Source of the DNA: JBQCEE01 sp051960575 | GTDB lineage: Bacteria; Actinomycetota; Actinomycetes; Mycobacteriales; Jatrophihabitantaceae | Length of the DNA: 9,154 bases | Reading direction: 5' to 3' | NCBI RefSeq assembly: GCF_051960575.1 | Contig: NZ_JBQCEE010000352.1 | Span: 1-9,154 of the forward strand | In this document: positions 5,461 through 9,154 of the stretch, piece by piece | Numbering within the stretch: the first letter of the stretch is position 1 | Layout: the number at the start of each line of letters is the position of its first letter | Notes under the pieces: generated by a model | What the model was told of the DNA's origin: nothing | What the model saw: only the letters and a program-made list of their open reading frames with translations | Databases searched by the model: none | Made by a program: the position numbers and the translations under genes

Positions 5461-7047
5461 TCAGTACACGTCCGGGACGAGGGTGGCGGTGTCACGGTTC
5501 AAGGTCTCGCCGCGGAAGTAGGCGCGGGCGGACGTGGCGCGGGCGACGAACATCAGCACGACCCCGATGACGAAGGTGCCCACACCGATGAGGAAGACGC
5601 CACCGATCGTCCAGTGCGGCGAGAACGGCAGGTGCCAGCCCGTGTAACTCGCGCTGACGTCGCTCGGGGCGAGCCAGGCGTCGCGGAGGCTCCAGCCGAG
5701 GGCGCCGAACATGATCACGCCGCCGAGGGTCGGCAGGACGATCTTCAGCATCAGGTCGCCGGGCGTGCGCGCGTCGCGGCGGTAGTACCACGCGCAGGCG
5801 AAGGCGGTGAGCCCGTAGTAGAACGCGATCATCATGCCGAGCGCCGTGACGCAGTCGGCGATGACGCTCTGGGCGTTGCTGGTGTAGTTCAGCACGGCGT
5901 AGATCAGGATCGAGATCCCGCCGAAGGCCAGCGTCGACACGCTCGGCGTGAGGTGGCGCGGGTGCACCCTGGCGAAGACCTTCGGTATGGCGCGGTAGGT
6001 CGCCATCGACAGCGACGTGCGCGCCGTCGGCAGGATCGTGGTCTGCGTCGATGCGGCCGCGGACGTGAGCACCATCAGGATGAGCAGGTGCGACAGGGTC
6101 GTGCCGAGCGCGCCGCTGCCGAACACCGCCTTGCCGAGGATCGAGATCACGTCGCCGGAGTTGTCGCTGTTGCCGAGGCCGATGCCCTTGTCGCCGACAC
6201 CGGCGAAGGACTGTGCGGCGATGGTGACCAGCGCGTAGGTGATCAGCAGCAGGACGGTCGAGATGACGGCCGCCCGGCCGGGGGTGCGGGTCGCGTCCTC
6301 GGTCTCCTCGTTCACCGACACGGCGCTGTCCCAACCCCAGTAGATGAACAGCATCAGGATCAGGCCGCGGACGAAGGACGAGAAGTCGGGGACGTCGAAC
6401 GGGTTGAGCCACGACCACGAGAAGGTGACGGAGCCCGCGACGCCGTTGCCGGTGCCGACCTTGACCAGCGCGACGATCGAGAAGACCAGCAGCATGATCA
6501 GTTCGATCGTGAGCAGGGCCTTCTGGATGTTCGCCGACAGCTCGACGCCGACGTAGCAGATCCAGGTCATCAGCACGATCCACAGGCAGCCGACGAGCAG
6601 CACCCAACCGCTCGTCGGGTCGCCGCCGATGCCGTCGGCGTTGAAGAGCAGGAAGACGTACTGGCCGGCCACCTGCGCGAGGCTCGCCATCACCAGCAGG
6701 TCGGCGGCGATGATGCCCCAGCCGCCCAGCCAGCCGGTCGTGGGGTTGAACGCCCTTGTGGCCCAGGTGAAGGTGGTGCCGCAGTCGGGGTCGGCCTTGT
6801 TGAGCTGCTGGTAGCCGATGGCGGTCAGCAGCATCGGCACGAAGGCGAGGACGACGATGATCGGCGACTGGATGCCGACGAAGGCGACGATGAACCCGAG
6901 GGTGGCCGCCAGGCTGTACGCCGGGGCGGTCGAGGCGACGCCGATGACGACCGACGAGACAAGTCCGAGGGCGCCCGACTTGAGACCCTTCTGGCCGGTC
7001 AGGCCGGGGGTCGAGTGGTCTGGTGGCGGCGCGACGGTCCGGGTCAT
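5461..7047 (-). CDS. APC-superfamily amino acid/polyamine permease
   Basis: This 528-residue cytoplasmic-membrane secondary transporter has about 12 membrane helices (roughly 26-50, 58-80, 106-132, 148-170, 174-196, 222-240, 256-280, 314-335, 370-388, 395-420, 432-450, 478-502). The first helix, ALGLVSSVVIGVASTAPAYS (26-45), holds the unwound glycine-rich substrate site typical of APC transporters. GWDSAVSVNEETEDATRTPG (238-257) is the conserved helix 6 and cytoplasmic loop. Both termini are polar and probably cytoplasmic. The ATG at 7045-7047 follows GGAG by five bases, a good ribosome binding site. It is the first gene of the apparent four-gene operon, with a candidate promoter at 7077-7105. 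The neighbours suggest a lysine, ornithine, GABA, putrescine or similar substrate, but the sequence does not identify it. Confidence 0.93.
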   Translation of the reverse strand: MTRTVAPPPDHSTPGLTGQKGLKSGALGLVSSVVIGVASTAPAYSLAATLGFIVAFVGIQSPIIVVLAFVPMLLTAIGYQQLNKADPDCGTTFTWATRAFNPTTGWLGGWGIIAADLLVMASLAQVAGQYVFLLFNADGIGGDPTSGWVLLVGCLWIVLMTWICYVGVELSANIQKALLTIELIMLLVFSIVALVKVGTGNGVAGSVTFSWSWLNPFDVPDFSSFVRGLILMLFIYWGWDSAVSVNEETEDATRTPGRAAVISTVLLLITYALVTIAAQSFAGVGDKGIGLGNSDNSGDVISILGKAVFGSGALGTTLSHLLILMVLTSAAASTQTTILPTARTSLSMATYRAIPKVFARVHPRHLTPSVSTLAFGGISILIYAVLNYTSNAQSVIADCVTALGMMIAFYYGLTAFACAWYYRRDARTPGDLMLKIVLPTLGGVIMFGALGWSLRDAWLAPSDVSASYTGWHLPFSPHWTIGGVFLIGVGTFVIGVVLMFVARATSARAYFRGETLNRDTATLVPDVY

Positions 7048-7076
7048 CAGCTCTCCATCCTGATCGGGTCAGTGCG

Positions 7077-7105
7077 TTTATCGCAGCTGTAGAGCTACCT
7101 GGCAA
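7077..7105 (-). promoter_or_regulatory. Candidate sigma-70-type promoter of the permease operon
   Basis: On the minus strand, TTGCCA (7100-7105) matches five of six -35 consensus bases. GATAAA (7077-7082) matches four of six -10 bases, with an ideal 17-base spacer. Transcription would start about 20-25 bases before the ribosome binding site and ATG. A small dyad, GTAG-AG-CTAC (7089-7098), lies in the spacer and could be an operator. Confidence 0.5.
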
Positions 7106-7108
7106 GGG

Positions 7109-7151
7109 TTTCCGTGGTGTTTCGGACGGCGGACCGTTGTTTTCCGTCGTC
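7109..7151 (+). repeat. Spaced direct repeats in the divergent promoter region
   Basis: TTTCCGTGGTG (7109-7119) and TTTCCGTCGTC (7141-7151) match at 9 of 11 bases and are 32 bases apart, close to three helical turns. They lie between the two divergent promoters, the second at the likely -35 region of the dehydrogenase gene. This spacing suits an oligomeric regulator such as the Lrp protein of the operon. Binding is inferred. Confidence 0.35.
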
Positions 7152-7171
7152 CCTAGCCTAGAGTGCCCGGC
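7137..7171 (+). promoter_or_regulatory. Candidate leaderless promoter of the dehydrogenase gene
   Basis: TTGTTT (7137-7142), a 16-base gap and TAGAGT (7159-7164) form a plausible -35/-10 pair. The -10 hexamer ends 7 bases before the ATG at 7172, so transcription would begin at or next to the start codon. This fits the absence of any Shine-Dalgarno sequence. Another TAnnnT hexamer, TAGCCT, overlaps at 7154-7159. Leaderless mRNAs are common in actinobacteria. Confidence 0.5.
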
Positions 7172-8386
7172 ATGCGTCTGCTCATCCTCGGTGCCGGCGG
7201 CGTGGGGTCCGCCGCCGCGCTCATCGCCGCCCGCCGCCCGTTCGTGACCGAGGTCGTGCTCGCCGACTACGACCAGCTGCGGGCGCAGCGGGCGGCCGAC
7301 GCGACCCGGGACGAGCGGTTCTCGGCCGTCCGGCTCGACGCGTCGGACGAGGCCGCGATCGTCGAACTGCTGCAGCAGCGGCGCTTCGACGCGGTGCTCG
7401 GCGCGACCGACCCGCGCTTCACGATGCCGATCTTCCGGGCGGCGTTGCAGGCGGGCGTGCACTACCTGGACATGGCGATGTCACTCTCGTCGCCGCACGC
7501 GTCCGACCCGTACCGGATGCCCGGCGTCAAGCTCGGCGACGAGCAGTTCGCGCTCGCGTCCGAGTGGGAGGCGAGCGGTGGCATCGCGCTGGTGGGCATG
7601 GGTGTCGAGCCCGGGCTCGCCGACGTCTTCGCGCGCTACGCCGCCGATCACCTCTTCAGCCGGATCGACGAGGCGGGCGTGCGCGACGGGGCGAACCTCG
7701 TCGTCGAGGGGTACGACTTCGCGCCGTCGTTCTCGATCTGGACCACGATCGAGGAGTGCCTGAACCCGCCGGTGGTGTACGAGAAGGAGCGCGGCTGGTT
7801 CACGACCGAGCCGTTCAGCGAGCCCGAGGTGTTCGACTTTCCGGAGGGCATCGGGCCGGTCGAGTGCGTCAACGTCGAGCACGAAGAGGTGCTGCTCATC
7901 CCGCGGTGGATCGACGCGCAGCGGGTGACGTTCAAGTACGGGCTGGGTGACGAGTTCATCGGCGTGCTGAAGACGCTGCACAAGCTGGGGCTCGACTCGA
8001 CGAAGCCGGTGCGTGTCGGTGGCGTCGAGGTGTCGCCGCGCGACGTCGTCGCCGCCTGCCTGCCCGATCCGGCGACGCTCGGTGACCGGATGACCGGCAA
8101 GACATGCGCGGGGCTGTGGGTGCGCGGGCTCGGGAAGGACGGCACGCCGCGGTCGACGTACCTCTACCACGTGGTCGACAACGAGTGGTCGATGAAGGAG
8201 TACGGGTCGCAGGCGGTGGTCTGGCAGACGGCGGTCAACCCGATCGTCGCGCTCGAACTGATCCACTCCGGGGTCTGGTCGGGTGCCGGCGTGCTCGGTC
8301 CGGAGTCGTTCCCGGCCGACCCCTTCCTCGAGCTGCTCGCCGACGGCTACGGCTCGCCGTGGGGCCTCCAGGAGAAGGCTGTCTAA
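7172..8386 (+). CDS. Saccharopine-dehydrogenase-family oxidoreductase
   Basis: This 404-residue cytoplasmic NAD(P)-dependent oxidoreductase carries a Rossmann fold from residue 1 (LLILGAGGVGSAA, with GAGGVG at 7-12), an acidic strand end at Asp32, and the family block GMGVEPGLADVFARYA (142-157). The C-terminal part (about 160-380) has the mixed catalytic domain of the saccharopine dehydrogenase group. Family reactions include cleavage of saccharopine to lysine or glutamate plus aldehyde, lysine 6-dehydrogenation, and reductive joining of a diamine to aspartate semialdehyde (carboxynorspermidine type). I cannot choose among these. The ATG at 7172 is preferred over a GTG at 7163 because the beta strand begins there and a promoter hexamer ends 7 bases before it. 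The gene is divergent from the permease/aminotransferase operon, suggesting a shared pathway and shared control. Its stop overlaps that of the convergent DM13 gene. Confidence 0.85.
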   Translation: MRLLILGAGGVGSAAALIAARRPFVTEVVLADYDQLRAQRAADATRDERFSAVRLDASDEAAIVELLQQRRFDAVLGATDPRFTMPIFRAALQAGVHYLDMAMSLSSPHASDPYRMPGVKLGDEQFALASEWEASGGIALVGMGVEPGLADVFARYAADHLFSRIDEAGVRDGANLVVEGYDFAPSFSIWTTIEECLNPPVVYEKERGWFTTEPFSEPEVFDFPEGIGPVECVNVEHEEVLLIPRWIDAQRVTFKYGLGDEFIGVLKTLHKLGLDSTKPVRVGGVEVSPRDVVAACLPDPATLGDRMTGKTCAGLWVRGLGKDGTPRSTYLYHVVDNEWSMKEYGSQAVVWQTAVNPIVALELIHSGVWSGAGVLGPESFPADPFLELLADGYGSPWGLQEKAV

Positions 8387-8943
8387 CCGACGCGGACGAG
8401 GGCGGCGGCGCCGAACGAGACGTCGAAGCGATCGCACCAGATCGTGACGCTGCGGGCGCGGCCGAGGTCGACGTCCCGGGGGATCGCGTAGACGAGGTCG
8501 CCGTGGTTGCCCTTGAGGCCGCCGAGGTCGACGTGCCAGCCGTCGTCGAAGACGCGCCAGCCGCCCGGGGTGACCCGCTGGTCGGTGAGCCACACGTGAA
8601 CGTCCGGGCCCTCGCTGGTGTCGAGGTCGGCGATGGCGAGCACCCGGCGTCCGTCGGCGAGGCGGACGACGCTCACCGTGCCGGACGTGTCGTGCTCGTG
8701 GCTGATCAGGCGGCCGCGTGCGAGCAGCGTGTCGCGGGTGGCCGGGGGAGCCGCGGGCCGGCCGACGGGTCGACTCGCGGGTGTCGATGGGGTGGTGACG
8801 TCGGCGGCGGCGACCGCCGGCAACCGGTCGTGCACGGTGTCGTTCGTCAGCAGCTTCCAGGGTTGGAACCAGTACGCCGCCCAGGCACCGACCGGGATGA
8901 GCACGGCGGCGGCGACGAGCAGGACGAGCGTGCGGCGGCGCAT
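8383..8943 (-). CDS. Membrane-anchored DM13-domain protein
   Basis: This 186-residue protein has an N-terminal membrane anchor or uncleaved signal (RRRTLVLLVAAAVLIPVGAW, 2-21), a Pro/Ala/Thr-rich linker (about 43-70) and a DM13 domain (about 72-184) outside the cytoplasmic membrane. The domain shows LISHEHDTSGTVSVVRLADG, VHVWLTDQ, HVDLGGLKGNHGDLVYAIP and the hallmark IWCDRFDVSFGAA with Cys170. DM13 domains have been proposed to be redox or electron-transfer modules built around this cysteine; the bacterial function is not established. The ATG at 8941-8943 has no Shine-Dalgarno sequence, but TAGCGT ends 7 bases upstream, suggesting a leaderless mRNA. The TAG stop overlaps the TAA of the convergent dehydrogenase gene within four bases. 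There is no visible pathway link to the amino acid genes. Confidence 0.87.
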   Translation of the reverse strand: MRRRTLVLLVAAAVLIPVGAWAAYWFQPWKLLTNDTVHDRLPAVAAADVTTPSTPASRPVGRPAAPPATRDTLLARGRLISHEHDTSGTVSVVRLADGRRVLAIADLDTSEGPDVHVWLTDQRVTPGGWRVFDDGWHVDLGGLKGNHGDLVYAIPRDVDLGRARSVTIWCDRFDVSFGAAALVRVG

Positions 8944-8950
8944 GCCGTGG

Positions 8951-8956
8951 ACGCTA
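8951..8956 (-). promoter_or_regulatory. Candidate leaderless -10 hexamer of the DM13 gene
   Basis: On the minus strand TAGCGT ends 7 bases before the ATG at 8943, the same geometry as at the dehydrogenase gene. The surrounding bases are also close to that sequence: CCTAG, GT and CGGCATGCG are shared. No convincing -35 element is visible. A GGAC-N5-GTCC dyad (8949-8961) overlaps the hexamer. Confidence 0.4.
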
Positions 8957-8972
8957 GGTCCGCGCGTCGCGT

Positions 8973-8990
8973 CCCGGCAGGTCTGTCGGG
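8973..8990. terminator. Weak stem-loop between the small membrane gene and the DM13 gene
   Basis: CCCGGCAG (8973-8980) and CTGTCGGG (8983-8990) are complementary at seven of eight positions. The eighth is a G-T pair on the plus strand but an A-C mismatch on the minus strand. The stem follows the stop of the upstream minus-strand gene by 12 bases and lies where the DM13 -35 region would be. It could be a weak terminator or an operator. Confidence 0.22.
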
Positions 8991-9002
8991 GTTACCGAAG
9001 TC

Positions 9003-9154
9003 TTACTTGCGCCAGAGGTTGCGACGCCGCTGCTGGTCCCAGACCAGGGCGATCAGCACCATGGCCGCGAAGATGATCAGCCAGACGGTGCCCGCGTTGT
9101 TGTAGTGCGTCGCGGTGATCATCAGGACCAGGATGATGATCACGACGATGCCGC
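9003..9154 (-). CDS. C-terminal part of a small two-helix membrane protein (cut by window edge)
   Basis: An open frame runs from the window edge to a TAA at 9003-9005, giving the last 50 residues. It reads as a hydrophobic helix (GIVVIIILVLMITA), a short polar turn (THYNNAG), a second helix (TVWLIIFAAMVLIALVW) and a basic tail (DQQRRRNLWRK), which would lie in the cytoplasm by the positive-inside rule. The start is outside the window, or is an internal ATG (MITATHYNN) if the protein is very short. I do not recognise the family. The alternation of hydrophobic helices with a charged end makes a chance frame unlikely. It lies 59 bases upstream of the DM13 gene on the same strand. Confidence 0.6.
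   Translation of the reverse strand, partial: GIVVIIILVLMITATHYNNAGTVWLIIFAAMVLIALVWDQQRRRNLWRK

Noticed and set aside
5492..7462. Long minus-strand open frame of 656 codons, and a plus-strand frame at 5614-7092
   Set aside because: Both overlap the 12-helix permease in other frames. They have low-complexity Arg/Pro/His-rich translations with no hydrophobic segments or motifs.
8461..8534. 14-base direct repeat GCCGAGGTCGACGT at 8461-8474 and 8521-8534
   Set aside because: Both copies encode VDLG segments of the DM13 domain, which recur naturally in that fold; the repeat is explained by the protein.
1..9154. CRISPR arrays, tRNA or rRNA genes, insertion sequences, riboswitches
   Set aside because: I saw no regularly spaced repeats, cloverleaf sequence with tRNA consensus, transposase motifs or terminal inverted repeats, and no leader long enough for a riboswitch.

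Overview
The window is about 70% G+C by eye, and its genes are packed with almost no spacer. It carries typical actinobacterial families: alanine dehydrogenase divergent from an AldR-like Lrp regulator, an SCO6745-family protein, a DUF2231 membrane protein and a membrane-anchored DM13 protein. I read it as a chromosomal segment of a high-GC actinomycete. The genus cannot be fixed from the sequence. I saw no mobile element, tRNA, rRNA or CRISPR array, and no stretch over 300 bases lacks a gene.

Layout. (1) Positions 1-1081: the 5' part of alanine dehydrogenase (ald, minus strand, cut by the window edge) and a divergent Lrp/AsnC regulator (plus), 50 bases apart. (2) 1142-1729: a four-helix DUF2231 membrane protein (plus), ending 3 bases from the stop of a convergent dimethylargininase-like hydrolase (minus, 1733-2599). 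(3) 2711-7047: a minus-strand unit that looks like a four-gene operon. In transcription order it is an APC amino-acid/polyamine permease, an Lrp/AsnC regulator, a class-III PLP omega-aminotransferase and an SCO6745-family protein. The gaps are 2, 26 and 4 bases. A perfect 22-bp inverted repeat (2651-2702) follows the last stop and fits a terminator. (4) 7172-8386: a saccharopine-dehydrogenase-family oxidoreductase (plus), divergent from the permease across a 124-base promoter region. (5) 8383-8943: a DM13-domain membrane protein (minus), whose stop overlaps that of the dehydrogenase. (6) 9003-9154: the 3' end of a small two-helix membrane protein (minus, cut by the window edge).

How the genes may work together. 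Region 3, the divergent dehydrogenase and perhaps the hydrolase look like a nitrogen-scavenging module. The permease imports an amine or amino acid, the aminotransferase moves an amino group (probably an omega-amino group) to a keto acid, and the saccharopine-dehydrogenase-like enzyme acts on an adduct or on a related amino acid. The local Lrp protein would sense the substrate. Lysine, ornithine, putrescine or a related diamine all fit, and the sequence does not decide between them. No aldehyde dehydrogenase is present, so the pathway is incomplete here. Alanine dehydrogenase could recycle alanine if pyruvate is the amino acceptor.

The most interesting non-coding signals are three. Two abutting hairpins at the lrp/aminotransferase junction bury the aminotransferase Shine-Dalgarno sequence. 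A near-identical promoter-plus-start sequence precedes the two convergent genes at 7172 and 8943, suggesting leaderless mRNAs. Spaced direct repeats in the divergent promoter region could bind the local Lrp protein.
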